Of a stretch of 64,000 nucleotides of DNA, positions 29,577 through 44,500 are shown in pieces. The DNA comes from Patiria miniata. Its lineage: Eukaryota; Echinodermata; Asteroidea; Valvatida; Asterinidae. How positions within the stretch are numbered: position 1 is the first letter of the stretch; the number at the start of each line of letters is the position of its first letter. The stretch is from positions 682,001-746,000 of the forward strand of contig NW_024037052.1 in NCBI RefSeq assembly GCF_015706575.1, written 5' to 3'. A program made the translations under genes and the position numbers. The notes below the pieces were generated by a model. The model did not search any database. It was not told the origin of the DNA and saw nothing but the letters and a program-made list of their open reading frames with translations.

Positions 29577-32500
29577 TGTGTTCACCCCTTGTTTCAGTTC
29601 CGTTCGTCTTCGTTGAATGTTCAAAGATGCAGAGTTTTGACATTTCACTAACACTTTTTGTTTCTTCCCAGTTTTCTCTTTTCTGTGTGTGCAGATTGAA
29701 GATGAAGGGCACAGAAGTAAGGTCGTCCAAGTGCAGCATTCATCTCCCACAGGTAAATGAGTAATGTTTCTCCTTGCAAAACGTCTCTGTTTTGATGCGC
29801 TTCCTTGCATTTGAATGGGCTTGCTGGATTTTAACGTGGAGGTAGACCTTGGGGTATATCTTTGGAGTTTGAGATGGCAAGTTGGACATACAGTACTTGT
29901 TGATAAAATGGAAATGTATTGGAGGTTTGATGACAGGACGTGATGTCAGAAAATTTGGATATTGAATTTACAATGTATACTTGCTCTTTTTTTCTGCCAC
30001 AGGGAGCTTTTGAATGCTGCGAAGAGAGAAGACGCCGGTTTTCATCGAAGTTTTTGTTAAGTAACTGTAACCTTTTTTCCGTGTGACGTCTATCGGGGAG
30101 GGAAGGGGGGGGTAAGGGGGAGGTGAAACTTGTGTCACCGGCGGTGGAAGCTACCCCTGCCTGGGTCTTTGGTCTGAAATTGGGATCATATCTCCAGCTT
30201 GGGATGGAGATATGTCCTCTTTGCAGGTCTTAGCCCCAGGACGACCGTTGTGAAAGTGTGTGTGGTGGGTTGCCGGCTGTTTTGTTGCGTTCTGTTCATG
30301 TCTGTCTGTTTCGTCTCCCTATTTGTCCGGGCCCACTGTGTTCACCCCTTGTTTCAGTTCCGTTCGTCTTCGTTGAATGTTCAAAGATGCAGAGTTTTGA
30401 CATTTCACTAACACTTTTTGTTTCTTCCCAGTTTTCTCTTTTCTGTGTGTGCAGATTGAAGATGAAGGGCACAGAAGTAAGGTCGTCCAAGTGCAGCATT
30501 CATCTCCCACAGGTAAATGAGTAATGTTTCTCCTTGCAAAACGTCTCTGTTTTGATGCGCTTCCTTGCATTTGAATGGGCTTGCTGGATTTTAACGTGGA
30601 GGTAGACCTTGGGGTATATCTTTGGAGTTTGAGATGGCAAGTTGGACATACAGTACTTGTTGATAAAATGGAAATGTATTGGAGGTTTGATGACAGGACG
30701 TGATGTCAGAAAATTTGGATATTGAATTTACAATGTATACTTGCTCTTTTTTTCTGCCACAGGGAGCTTTTGAATGCTGCGAAGAGAGAAGACGCCGGTT
30801 TTCATCGAAGTTTTTGTTAAGTAACTGTAACCTTTTTTCCGTGTGACGTCTATCGGGGAGGGAAGGGGGGGGGGTAAGGGGGAGGTGAAACTTGTGTCAC
30901 CGGCGGTGGAAGCTACCCCTGCCTGGGTCTTTGGTCTGAAATTGGGATCATATCTCCAGCTTGGGATGGAGATATGTCCTCTTTGCAGGTCTTAGCCCCA
31001 GGACGACCGTTGTGAAAGTGTGTGTGGTGGGTTGCCGGCTGTTTTGTTGCGTTCTGTTCATGTCTGTCTGTTTCGTCTCCCTATTTGTCCGGGCCCACTG
31101 TGTTCACCCCTTGTTTCAGTTCCGTTCGTCTTCGTTGAATGTTCAAAGATGCAGAGTTTTGACATTTCACTAACACTTTTTGTTTCTTCCCAGTTTTCTC
31201 TTTTCTGTGTGTGCAGATTGAAGATGAAGGGCACAGAAGTAAGGTCGTCCAAGTGCAGCATTCATCTCCCACAGGTAAATGAGTAATGTTTCTCCTTGCA
31301 AAACGTCTCTGTTTTGATGCGCTTCCTTGCATTTGAATGGGCTTGCTGGATTTTAACGTGGAGGTAGACCTTGGGGTATATCTTTGGAGTTTGAGATGGC
31401 AAGTTGGACATACAGTACTTGTTGATAAAATGGAAATGTATTGGAGGTTTGATGACAGGACGTGATGTCAGAAAATTTGGATATTGAATTTACAATGTAT
31501 ACTTGCTCTTTTTTTCTGCCACAGGGAGCTTTTGAATGCTGCGAAGAGAGAAGACGCCGGTTTTCATCGAAGTTTTTGTTAAGTAACTGTAACCTTTTTT
31601 CCGTGTGACGTCTATCGGGGAGGGAAGGGGGGGGGTAAGGGGGAGGTGAAACTTGTGTCACCGGCGGTGGAAGCTACCCCTGCCTGGGTCTTTGGTCTGA
31701 AATTGGGATCATATCTCCAGCTTGGGATGGAGATATGTCCTCTTTGCAGGTCTTAGCCCCAGGACGACCGTTGTGAAAGTGTGTGTGGTGGGTTGCCGGC
31801 TGTTTTGTTGCGTTCTGTTCATGTCTGTCTGTTTCGTCTCCCTATTTGTCCGGGCCCACTGTGTTCACCCCTTGTTTCAGTTCCGTTCGTCTTCGTTGAA
31901 TGTTCAAAGATGCAGAGTTTTGACATTTCACTAACACTTTTTGTTTCTTCCCAGTTTTCTCTTTTCTGTGTGTGCAGATTGAAGATGAAGGGCACAGAAG
32001 TAAGGTCGTCCAAGTGCAGCATTCATCTCCCACAGGTAAATGAGTAATGTTTCTCCTTGCAAAACGTCTCTGTTTTGATGCGCTTCCTTGCATTTGAATG
32101 GGCTTGCTGGATTTTAACGTGGAGGTAGACCTTGGGGTATATCTTTGGAGTTTGAGATGGCAAGTTGGACATACAGTACTTGTTGATAAAATGGAAATGT
32201 ATTGGAGGTTTGATGACAGGACGTGATGTCAGAAAATTTGGATATTGAATTTACAATGTATACTTGCTCTTTTTTTCTGCCACAGGGAGCTTTTGAATGC
32301 TGCGAAGAGAGAAGACGCCGGTTTTCATCGAAGTTTTTGTTAAGTAACTGTAACCTTTTTTCCGTGTGACGTCTATCGGGGAGGGAAGGGGGGGGGTAAG
32401 GGGGAGGTGAAACTTGTGTCACCGGCGGTGGAAGCTACCCCTGCCTGGGTCTTTGGTCTGAAATTGGGATCATATCTCCAGCTTGGGATGGAGATATGTC

Positions 32501-35500
32501 CTCTTTGCAGGTCTTAGCCCCAGGACGACCGTTGTGAAAGTGTGTGTGGTGGGTTGCCGGCTGTTTTGTTGCGTTCTGTTCATGTCTGTCTGTTTCGTCT
32601 CCCTATTTGTCCGGGCCCACTGTGTTCACCCCTTGTTTCAGTTCCGTTCGTCTTCGTTGAATGTTCAAAGATGCAGAGTTTTGACATTTCACTAACACTT
32701 TTTGTTTCTTCCCAGTTTTCTCTTTTCTGTGTGTGCAGATTGAAGATGAAGGGCACAGAAGTAAGGTCGTCCAAGTGCAGCATTCATCTCCCACAGGTAA
32801 ATGAGTAATGTTTCTCCTTGCAAAACGTCTCTGTTTTGATGCGCTTCCTTGCATTTGAATGGGCTTGCTGGATTTTAACGTGGAGGTAGACCTTGGGGTA
32901 TATCTTTGGAGTTTGAGATGGCAAGTTGGACATACAGTACTTGTTGATAAAATGGAAATGTATTGGAGGTTTGATGACAGGACGTGATGTCAGAAAATTT
33001 GGATATTGAATTTACAATGTATACTTGCTCTTTTTTTCTGCCACAGGGAGCTTTTGAATGCTGCGAAGAGAGAAGACGCCGGTTTTCATCGAAGTTTTTG
33101 TTAAGTAACTGTAACCTTTTTTCCGTGTGACGTCTATCGGGGAGGGAAGGGGGGGGGTAAGGGGGAGGTGAAACTTGTGTCACCGGCGGTGGAAGCTACC
33201 CCTGCCTGGGTCTTTGGTCTGAAATTGGGATCATATCTCCAGCTTGGGATGGAGATATGTCCTCTTTGCAGGTCTTAGCCCCAGGACGACCGTTGTGAAA
33301 GTGTGTGTGGTGGGTTGCCGGCTGTTTTGTTGCGTTCTGTTCATGTCTGTCTGTTTCGTCTCCCTATTTGTCCGGGCCCACTGTGTTCACCCCTTGTTTC
33401 AGTTCCGTTCGTCTTCGTTGAATGTTCAAAGATGCAGAGTTTTGACATTTCACTAACACTTTTTGTTTCTTCCCAGTTTTCTCTTTTCTGTGTGTGCAGA
33501 TTGAAGATGAAGGGCACAGAAGTAAGGTCGTCCAAGTGCAGCATTCATCTCCCACAGGTAAATGAGTAATGTTTCTCCTTGCAAAACGTCTCTGTTTTGA
33601 TGCGCTTCCTTGCATTTGAATGGGCTTGCTGGATTTTAACGTGGAGGTAGACCTTGGGGTATATCTTTGGAGTTTGAGATGGCAAGTTGGACATACAGTA
33701 CTTGTTGATAAAATGGAAATGTATTGGAGGTTTGATGACAGGACGTGATGTCAGAAAATTTGGATATTGAATTTACAATGTATACTTGCTCTTTTTTTCT
33801 GCCACAGGGAGCTTTTGAATGCTGCGAAGAGAGAAGACGCCGGTTTTCATCGAAGTTTTTGTTAAGTAACTGTAACCTTTTTTCCGTGTGACGTCTATCG
33901 GGGAGGGAAGGGGGGGGGGTAAGGGGGAGGTGAAACTTGTGTCACCGGCGGTGGAAGCTACCCCTGCCTGGGTCTTTGGTCTGAAATTGGGATCATATCT
34001 CCAGCTTGGGATGGAGATATGTCCTCTTTGCAGGTCTTAGCCCCAGGACGACCGTTGTGAAAGTGTGTGTGGTGGGTTGCCGGCTGTTTTGTTGCGTTCT
34101 GTTCATGTCTGTCTGTTTCGTCTCCCTATTTGTCCGGGCCCACTGTGTTCACCCCTTGTTTCAGTTCCGTTCGTCTTCGTTGAATGTTCAAAGATGCAGA
34201 GTTTTGACATTTCACTAACACTTTTTGTTTCTTCCCAGTTTTCTCTTTTCTGTGTGTGCAGATTGAAGATGAAGGGCACAGAAGTAAGGTCGTCCAAGTG
34301 CAGCATTCATCTCCCACAGGTAAATGAGTAATGTTTCTCCTTGCAAAACGTCTCTGTTTTGATGCGCTTCCTTGCATTTGAATGGGCTTGCTGGATTTTA
34401 ACGTGGAGGTAGACCTTGGGGTATATCTTTGGAGTTTGAGATGGCAAGTTGGACATACAGTACTTGTTGATAAAATGGAAATGTATTGGAGGTTTGATGA
34501 CAGGACGTGATGTCAGAAAATTTGGATATTGAATTTACAATGTATACTTGCTCTTTTTTTCTGCCACAGGGAGCTTTTGAATGCTGCGAAGAGAGAAGAC
34601 GCCGGTTTTCATCGAAGTTTTTGTTAAGTAACTGTAACCTTTTTTCCGTGTGACGTCTATCGGGGAGGGAAGGGGGGGGGGTAAGGGGGAGGTGAAACTT
34701 GTGTCACCGGCGGTGGAAGCTACCCCTGCCTGGGTCTTTGGTCTGAAATTGGGATCATATCTCCAGCTTGGGATGGAGATATGTCCTCTTTGCAGGTCTT
34801 AGCCCCAGGACGACCGTTGTGAAAGTGTGTGTGGTGGGTTGCCGGCTGTTTTGTTGCGTTCTGTTCATGTCTGTCTGTTTCGTCTCCCTATTTGTCCGGG
34901 CCCACTGTGTTCACCCCTTGTTTCAGTTCCGTTCGTCTTCGTTGAATGTTCAAAGATGCAGAGTTTTGACATTTCACTAACACTTTTTGTTTCTTCCCAG
35001 TTTTCTCTTTTCTGTGTGTGCAGATTGAAGATGAAGGGCACAGAAGTAAGGTCGTCCAAGTGCAGCATTCATCTCCCACAGGTAAATGAGTAATGTTTCT
35101 CCTTGCAAAACGTCTCTGTTTTGATGCGCTTCCTTGCATTTGAATGGGCTTGCTGGATTTTAACGTGGAGGTAGACCTTGGGGTATATCTTTGGAGTTTG
35201 AGATGGCAAGTTGGACATACAGTACTTGTTGATAAAATGGAAATGTATTGGAGGTTTGATGACAGGACGTGATGTCAGAAAATTTGGATATTGAATTTAC
35301 AATGTATACTTGCTCTTTTTTTCTGCCACAGGGAGCTTTTGAATGCTGCGAAGAGAGAAGACGCCGGTTTTCATCGAAGTTTTTGTTAAGTAACTGTAAC
35401 CTTTTTTCCGTGTGACGTCTATCGGGGAGGGAAGGGGGGGGGTAAGGGGGAGGTGAAACTTGTGTCACCGGCGGTGGAAGCTACCCCTGCCTGGGTCTTT

Positions 35501-38500
35501 GGTCTGAAATTGGGATCATATCTCCAGCTTGGGATGGAGATATGTCCTCTTTGCAGGTCTTAGCCCCAGGACGACCGTTGTGAAAGTGTGTGTGGTGGGT
35601 TGCCGGCTGTTTTGTTGCGTTCTGTTCATGTCTGTCTGTTTCGTCTCCCTATTTGTCCGGGCCCACTGTGTTCACCCCTTGTTTCAGTTCCGTTCGTCTT
35701 CGTTGAATGTTCAAAGATGCAGAGTTTTGACATTTCACTAACACTTTTTGTTTCTTCCCAGTTTTCTCTTTTCTGTGTGTGCAGATTGAAGATGAAGGGC
35801 ACAGAAGTAAGGTCGTCCAAGTGCAGCATTCATCTCCCACAGGTAAATGAGTAATGTTTCTCCTTGCAAAACGTCTCTGTTTTGATGCGCTTCCTTGCAT
35901 TTGAATGGGCTTGCTGGATTTTAACGTGGAGGTAGACCTTGGGGTATATCTTTGGAGTTTGAGATGGCAAGTTGGACATACAGTACTTGTTGATAAAATG
36001 GAAATGTATTGGAGGTTTGATGACAGGACGTGATGTCAGAAAATTTGGATATTGAATTTACAATGTATACTTGCTCTTTTTTTCTGCCACAGGGAGCTTT
36101 TGAATGCTGCGAAGAGAGAAGACGCCGGTTTTCATCGAAGTTTTTGTTAAGTAACTGTAACCTTTTTTCCGTGTGACGTCTATCGGGGAGGGAAGGGGGG
36201 GGGTAAGGGGGAGGTGAAACTTGTGTCACCGGCGGTGGAAGCTACCCCTGCCTGGGTCTTTGGTCTGAAATTGGGATCATATCTCCAGCTTGGGATGGAG
36301 ATATGTCCTCTTTGCAGGTCTTAGCCCCAGGACGACCGTTGTGAAAGTGTGTGTGGTGGGTTGCCGGCTGTTTTGTTGCGTTCTGTTCATGTCTGTCTGT
36401 TTCGTCTCCCTATTTGTCCGGGCCCACTGTGTTCACCCCTTGTTTCAGTTCCGTTCGTCTTCGTTGAATGTTCAAAGATGCAGAGTTTTGACATTTCACT
36501 AACACTTTTTGTTTCTTCCCAGTTTTCTCTTTTCTGTGTGTGCAGATTGAAGATGAAGGGCACAGAAGTAAGGTCGTCCAAGTGCAGCATTCATCTCCCA
36601 CAGGTAAATGAGTAATGTTTCTCCTTGCAAAACGTCTCTGTTTTGATGCGCTTCCTTGCATTTGAATGGGCTTGCTGGATTTTAACGTGGAGGTAGACCT
36701 TGGGGTATATCTTTGGAGTTTGAGATGGCAAGTTGGACATACAGTACTTGTTGATAAAATGGAAATGTATTGGAGGTTTGATGACAGGACGTGATGTCAG
36801 AAAATTTGGATATTGAATTTACAATGTATACTTGCTCTTTTTTTCTGCCACAGGGAGCTTTTGAATGCTGCGAAGAGAGAAGACGCCGGTTTTCATCGAA
36901 GTTTTTGTTAAGTAACTGTAACCTTTTTTCCGTGTGACGTCTATCGGGGAGGGAAGGGGGGGGGTAAGGGGGAGGTGAAACTTGTGTCACCGGCGGTGGA
37001 AGCTACCCCTGCCTGGGTCTTTGGTCTGAAATTGGGATCATATCTCCAGCTTGGGATGGAGATATGTCCTCTTTGCAGGTCTTAGCCCCAGGACGACCGT
37101 TGTGAAAGTGTGTGTGGTGGGTTGCCGGCTGTTTTGTTGCGTTCTGTTCATGTCTGTCTGTTTCGTCTCCCTATTTGTCCGGGCCCACTGTGTTCACCCC
37201 TTGTTTCAGTTCCGTTCGTCTTCGTTGAATGTTCAAAGATGCAGAGTTTTGACATTTCACTAACACTTTTTGTTTCTTCCCAGTTTTCTCTTTTCTGTGT
37301 GTGCAGATTGAAGATGAAGGGCACAGAAGTAAGGTCGTCCAAGTGCAGCATTCATCTCCCACAGGTAAATGAGTAATGTTTCTCCTTGCAAAACGTCTCT
37401 GTTTTGATGCGCTTCCTTGCATTTGAATGGGCTTGCTGGATTTTAACGTGGAGGTAGACCTTGGGGTATATCTTTGGAGTTTGAGATGGCAAGTTGGACA
37501 TACAGTACTTGTTGATAAAATGGAAATGTATTGGAGGTTTGATGACAGGACGTGATGTCAGAAAATTTGGATATTGAATTTACAATGTATACTTGCTCTT
37601 TTTTTCTGCCACAGGGAGCTTTTGAATGCTGCGAAGAGAGAAGACGCCGGTTTTCATCGAAGTTTTTGTTAAGTAACTGTAACCTTTTTTCCGTGTGACG
37701 TCTATCGGGGAGGGAAGGGGGGGGGGTAAGGGGGAGGTGAAACTTGTGTCACCGGCGGTGGAAGCTACCCCTGCCTGGGTCTTTGGTCTGAAATTGGGAT
37801 CATATCTCCAGCTTGGGATGGAGATATGTCCTCTTTGCAGGTCTTAGCCCCAGGACGACCGTTGTGAAAGTGTGTGTGGTGGGTTGCCGGCTGTTTTGTT
37901 GCGTTCTGTTCATGTCTGTCTGTTTCGTCTCCCTATTTGTCCGGGCCCACTGTGTTCACCCCTTGTTTCAGTTCCGTTCGTCTTCGTTGAATGTTCAAAG
38001 ATGCAGAGTTTTGACATTTCACTAACACTTTTTGTTTCTTCCCAGTTTTCTCTTTTCTGTGTGTGCAGATTGAAGATGAAGGGCACAGAAGTAAGGTCGT
38101 CCAAGTGCAGCATTCATCTCCCACAGGTAAATGAGTAATGTTTCTCCTTGCAAAACGTCTCTGTTTTGATGCGCTTCCTTGCATTTGAATGGGCTTGCTG
38201 GATTTTAACGTGGAGGTAGACCTTGGGGTATATCTTTGGAGTTTGAGATGGCAAGTTGGACATACAGTACTTGTTGATAAAATGGAAATGTATTGGAGGT
38301 TTGATGACAGGACGTGATGTCAGAAAATTTGGATATTGAATTTACAATGTATACTTGCTCTTTTTTTCTGCCACAGGGAGCTTTTGAATGCTGCGAAGAG
38401 AGAAGACGCCGGTTTTCATCGAAGTTTTTGTTAAGTAACTGTAACCTTTTTTCCGTGTGACGTCTATCGGGGAGGGAAGGGGGGGGGTAAGGGGGAGGTG

Positions 38501-41500
38501 AAACTTGTGTCACCGGCGGTGGAAGCTACCCCTGCCTGGGTCTTTGGTCTGAAATTGGGATCATATCTCCAGCTTGGGATGGAGATATGTCCTCTTTGCA
38601 GGTCTTAGCCCCAGGACGACCGTTGTGAAAGTGTGTGTGGTGGGTTGCCGGCTGTTTTGTTGCGTTCTGTTCATGTCTGTCTGTTTCGTCTCCCTATTTG
38701 TCCGGGCCCACTGTGTTCACCCCTTGTTTCAGTTCCGTTCGTCTTCGTTGAATGTTCAAAGATGCAGAGTTTTGACATTTCACTAACACTTTTTGTTTCT
38801 TCCCAGTTTTCTCTTTTCTGTGTGTGCAGATTGAAGATGAAGGGCACAGAAGTAAGGTCGTCCAAGTGCAGCATTCATCTCCCACAGGTAAATGAGTAAT
38901 GTTTCTCCTTGCAAAACGTCTCTGTTTTGATGCGCTTCCTTGCATTTGAATGGGCTTGCTGGATTTTAACGTGGAGGTAGACCTTGGGGTATATCTTTGG
39001 AGTTTGAGATGGCAAGTTGGACATACAGTACTTGTTGATAAAATGGAAATGTATTGGAGGTTTGATGACAGGACGTGATGTCAGAAAATTTGGATATTGA
39101 ATTTACAATGTATACTTGCTCTTTTTTTCTGCCACAGGGAGCTTTTGAATGCTGCGAAGAGAGAAGACGCCGGTTTTCATCGAAGTTTTTGTTAAGTAAC
39201 TGTAACCTTTTTTCCGTGTGACGTCTATCGGGGAGGGAAGGGGGGGGGGTAAGGGGGAGGTGAAACTTGTGTCACCGGCGGTGGAAGCTACCCCTGCCTG
39301 GGTCTTTGGTCTGAAATTGGGATCATATCTCCAGCTTGGGATGGAGATATGTCCTCTTTGCAGGTCTTAGCCCCAGGACGACCGTTGTGAAAGTGTGTGT
39401 GGTGGGTTGCCGGCTGTTTTGTTGCGTTCTGTTCATGTCTGTCTGTTTCGTCTCCCTATTTGTCCGGGCCCACTGTGTTCACCCCTTGTTTCAGTTCCGT
39501 TCGTCTTCGTTGAATGTTCAAAGATGCAGAGTTTTGACATTTCACTAACACTTTTTGTTTCTTCCCAGTTTTCTCTTTTCTGTGTGTGCAGATTGAAGAT
39601 GAAGGGCACAGAAGTAAGGTCGTCCAAGTGCAGCATTCATCTCCCACAGGTAAATGAGTAATGTTTCTCCTTGCAAAACGTCTCTGTTTTGATGCGCTTC
39701 CTTGCATTTGAATGGGCTTGCTGGATTTTAACGTGGAGGTAGACCTTGGGGTATATCTTTGGAGTTTGAGATGGCAAGTTGGACATACAGTACTTGTTGA
39801 TAAAATGGAAATGTATTGGAGGTTTGATGACAGGACGTGATGTCAGAAAATTTGGATATTGAATTTACAATGTATACTTGCTCTTTTTTTCTGCCACAGG
39901 GAGCTTTTGAATGCTGCGAAGAGAGAAGACGCCGGTTTTCATCGAAGTTTTTGTTAAGTAACTGTAACCTTTTTTCCGTGTGACGTCTATCGGGGAGGGA
40001 AGGGGGGGGGGTAAGGGGGAGGTGAAACTTGTGTCACCGGCGGTGGAAGCTACCCCTGCCTGGGTCTTTGGTCTGAAATTGGGATCATATCTCCAGCTTG
40101 GGATGGAGATATGTCCTCTTTGCAGGTCTTAGCCCCAGGACGACCGTTGTGAAAGTGTGTGTGGTGGGTTGCCGGCTGTTTTGTTGCGTTCTGTTCATGT
40201 CTGTCTGTTTCGTCTCCCTATTTGTCCGGGCCCACTGTGTTCACCCCTTGTTTCAGTTCCGTTCGTCTTCGTTGAATGTTCAAAGATGCAGAGTTTTGAC
40301 ATTTCACTAACACTTTTTGTTTCTTCCCAGTTTTCTCTTTTCTGTGTGTGCAGATTGAAGATGAAGGGCACAGAAGTAAGGTCGTCCAAGTGCAGCATTC
40401 ATCTCCCACAGGTAAATGAGTAATGTTTCTCCTTGCAAAACGTCTCTGTTTTGATGCGCTTCCTTGCATTTGAATGGGCTTGCTGGATTTTAACGTGGAG
40501 GTAGACCTTGGGGTATATCTTTGGAGTTTGAGATGGCAAGTTGGACATACAGTACTTGTTGATAAAATGGAAATGTATTGGAGGTTTGATGACAGGACGT
40601 GATGTCAGAAAATTTGGATATTGAATTTACAATGTATACTTGCTCTTTTTTTCTGCCACAGGGAGCTTTTGAATGCTGCGAAGAGAGAAGACGCCGGTTT
40701 TCATCGAAGTTTTTGTTAAGTAACTGTAACCTTTTTTCCGTGTGACGTCTATCGGGGAGGGAAGGGGGGGGGTAAGGGGGAGGTGAAACTTGTGTCACCG
40801 GCGGTGGAAGCTACCCCTGCCTGGGTCTTTGGTCTGAAATTGGGATCATATCTCCAGCTTGGGATGGAGATATGTCCTCTTTGCAGGTCTTAGCCCCAGG
40901 ACGACCGTTGTGAAAGTGTGTGTGGTGGGTTGCCGGCTGTTTTGTTGCGTTCTGTTCATGTCTGTCTGTTTCGTCTCCCTATTTGTCCGGGCCCACTGTG
41001 TTCACCCCTTGTTTCAGTTCCGTTCGTCTTCGTTGAATGTTCAAAGATGCAGAGTTTTGACATTTCACTAACACTTTTTGTTTCTTCCCAGTTTTCTCTT
41101 TTCTGTGTGTGCAGATTGAAGATGAAGGGCACAGAAGTAAGGTCGTCCAAGTGCAGCATTCATCTCCCACAGGTAAATGAGTAATGTTTCTCCTTGCAAA
41201 ACGTCTCTGTTTTGATGCGCTTCCTTGCATTTGAATGGGCTTGCTGGATTTTAACGTGGAGGTAGACCTTGGGGTATATCTTTGGAGTTTGAGATGGCAA
41301 GTTGGACATACAGTACTTGTTGATAAAATGGAAATGTATTGGAGGTTTGATGACAGGACGTGATGTCAGAAAATTGGGATATTGAATTTACAATGTATAC
41401 TTGCTCTTTTTTTCTGCCACAGGGAGCTTTTGAATGCTGCGAAGAGAGAAGACGCCGGTTTTCATCGAAGTTTTTGTTAAGTAACTGTAACCTTTTTTCC

Positions 41501-44500
41501 GTGTGACGTCTATCGGGGAGGGAAGGGGGGGGGGTAAGGGGGAGGTGAAACTTGTGTCACCGGCGGTGGAAGCTACCCCTGCCTGGGTCTTTGGTCTGAA
41601 ATTGGGATCATATCTCCAGCTTGGGATGGAGATATGTCCTCTTTGCAGGTCTTAGCCCCAGGACGACCGTTGTGAAAGTGTGTGTGGTGGGTTGCCGGCT
41701 GTTTTGTTGCGTTCTGTTCATGTCTGTCTGTTTCGTCTCCCTATTTGTCCGGGCCCACTGTGTTCACCCCTTGTTTCAGTTCCGTTCGTCTTCGTTGAAT
41801 GTTCAAAGATGCAGAGTTTTGACATTTCACTAACACTTTTTGTTTCTTCCCAGTTTTCTCTTTTCTGTGTGTGCAGATTGAAGATGAAGGGCACAGAAGT
41901 AAGGTCGTCCAAGTGCAGCATTCATCTCCCACAGGTAAATGAGTAATGTTTCTCCTTGCAAAACGTCTCTGTTTTGATGCGCTTCCTTGCATTTGAATGG
42001 GCTTGCTGGATTTTAACGTGGAGGTAGACCTTGGGGTATATCTTTGGAGTTTGAGATGGCAAGTTGGACATACAGTACTTGTTGATAAAATGGAAATGTA
42101 TTGGAGGTTTGATGACAGGACGTGATGTCAGAAAATTTGGATATTGAATTTACAATGTATACTTGCTCTTTTTTTCTGCCACAGGGAGCTTTTGAATGCT
42201 GCGAAGAGAGAAGACGCCGGTTTTCATCGAAGTTTTTGTTAAGTAACTGTAACCTTTTTTCCGTGTGACGTCTATCGGGGAGGGAAGGGGGGGGGGTAAG
42301 GGGGAGGTGAAACTTGTGTCACCGGCGGTGGAAGCTACCCCTGCCTGGGTCTTTGGTCTGAAATTGGGATCATATCTCCAGCTTGGGATGGAGATATGTC
42401 CTCTTTGCAGGTCTTAGCCCCAGGACGACCGTTGTGAAAGTGTGTGTGGTGGGTTGCCGGCTGTTTTGTTGCGTTCTGTTCATGTCTGTCTGTTTCGTCT
42501 CCCTATTTGTCCGGGCCCACTGTGTTCACCCCTTGTTTCAGTTCCGTTCGTCTTCGTTGAATGTTCAAAGATGCAGAGTTTTGACATTTCACTAACACTT
42601 TTTGTTTCTTCCCAGTTTTCTCTTTTCTGTGTGTGCAGATTGAAGATGAAGGGCACAGAAGTAAGGTCGTCCAAGTGCAGCATTCATCTCCCACAGGTAA
42701 ATGAGTAATGTTTCTCCTTGCAAAACGTCTCTGTTTTGATGCGCTTCCTTGCATTTGAATGGGCTTGCTGGATTTTAACGTGGAGGTAGACCTTGGGGTA
42801 TATCTTTGGAGTTTGAGATGGCAAGTTGGACATACAGTACTTGTTGATAAAATGGAAATGTATTGGAGGTTTGATGACAGGACGTGATGTCAGAAAATTG
42901 GGATATTGAATTTACAATGTATACTTGCTCTTTTTTTCTGCCACAGGGAGCTTTTGAATGCTGCGAAGAGAGAAGACGCCGGTTTTCATCGAAGTTTTTG
43001 TTAAGTAACTGTAACCTTTTTTCCGTGTGACGTCTATCGGGGAGGGAAGGGGGGGGGTAAGGGGGAGGTGAAACTTGTGTCACCGGCGGTGGAAGCTACC
43101 CCTGCCTGGGTCTTTGGTCTGAAATTGGGATCATATCTCCAGCTTGGGATGGAGATATGTCCTCTTTGCAGGTCTTAGCCCCAGGACGACCGTTGTGAAA
43201 GTGTGTGTGGTGGGTTGCCGGCTGTTTTGTTGCGTTCTGTTCATGTCTGTCTGTTTCGTCTCCCTATTTGTCCGGGCCCACTGTGTTCACCCCTTGTTTC
43301 AGTTCCGTTCGTCTTCGTTGAATGTTCAAAGATGCAGAGTTTTGACATTTCACTAACACTTTTTGTTTCTTCCCAGTTTTCTCTTTTCTGTGTGTGCAGA
43401 TTGAAGATGAAGGGCACAGAAGTAAGGTCGTCCAAGTGCAGCATTCATCTCCCACAGGTAAATGAGTAATGTTTCTCCTTGCAAAACGTCTCTGTTTTGA
43501 TGCGCTTCCTTGCATTTGAATGGGCTTGCTGGATTTTAACGTGGAGGTAGACCTTGGGGTATATCTTTGGAGTTTGAGATGGCAAGTTGGACATACAGTA
43601 CTTGTTGATAAAATGGAAATGTATTGGAGGTTTGATGACAGGACGTGATGTCAGAAAATTGGGATATTGAATTTACAATGTATACTTGCTCTTTTTTTCT
43701 GCCACAGGGAGCTTTTGAATGCTGCGAAGAGAGAAGACGCCGGTTTTCATCGAAGTTTTTGTTAAGTAACTGTAACCTTTTTTCCGTGTGACGTCTATCG
43801 GGGAGGGAAGGGGGGGGGTAAGGGGGAGGTGAAACTTGTGTCACCGGCGGTGGAAGCTACCCCTGCCTGGGTCTTTGGTCTGAAATTGGGATCATATCTC
43901 CAGCTTGGGATGGAGATATGTCCTCTTTGCAGGTCTTAGCCCCAGGACGACCGTTGTGAAAGTGTGTGTGGTGGGTTGCCGGCTGTTTTGTTGCGTTCTG
44001 TTCATGTCTGTCTGTTTCGTCTCCCTATTTGTCCGGGCCCACTGTGTTCACCCCTTGTTTCAGTTCCGTTCGTCTTCGTTGAATGTTCAAAGATGCAGAG
44101 TTTTGACATTTCACTAACACTTTTTGTTTCTTCCCAGTTTTCTCTTTTCTGTGTGTGCAGATTGAAGATGAAGGGCACAGAAGTAAGGTCGTCCAAGTGC
44201 AGCATTCATCTCCCACAGGTAAATGAGTAATGTTTCTCCTTGCAAAACGTCTCTGTTTTGATGCGCTTCCTTGCATTTGAATGGGCTTGCTGGATTTTAA
44301 CGTGGAGGTAGACCTTGGGGTATATCTTTGGAGTTTGAGATGGCAAGTTGGACATACAGTACTTGTTGATAAAATGGAAATGTATTGGAGGTTTGATGAC
44401 AGGACGTGATGTCAGAAAATTTGGATATTGAATTTACAATGTATACTTGCTCTTTTTTTCTGCCACAGGGAGCTTTTGAATGCTGCGAAGAGAGAAGACG

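Noticed and set aside
29439-29810. Four further short frames (67-88 residues) present in each array unit on both strands
   Set aside because: They overlap each other on both strands, run through the splice-like borders, and are preserved only because the units are identical.
31353-31661. 102-residue minus-strand frame repeated in many array units (MTQVSPPPYPPPSLP...)
   Set aside because: Its frame depends on the length of the G run and on the TTTGG/TTGG site; it is lost or becomes a 132-residue frame when these change. It has no splice or start support and behaves as a by-product of the repeat.
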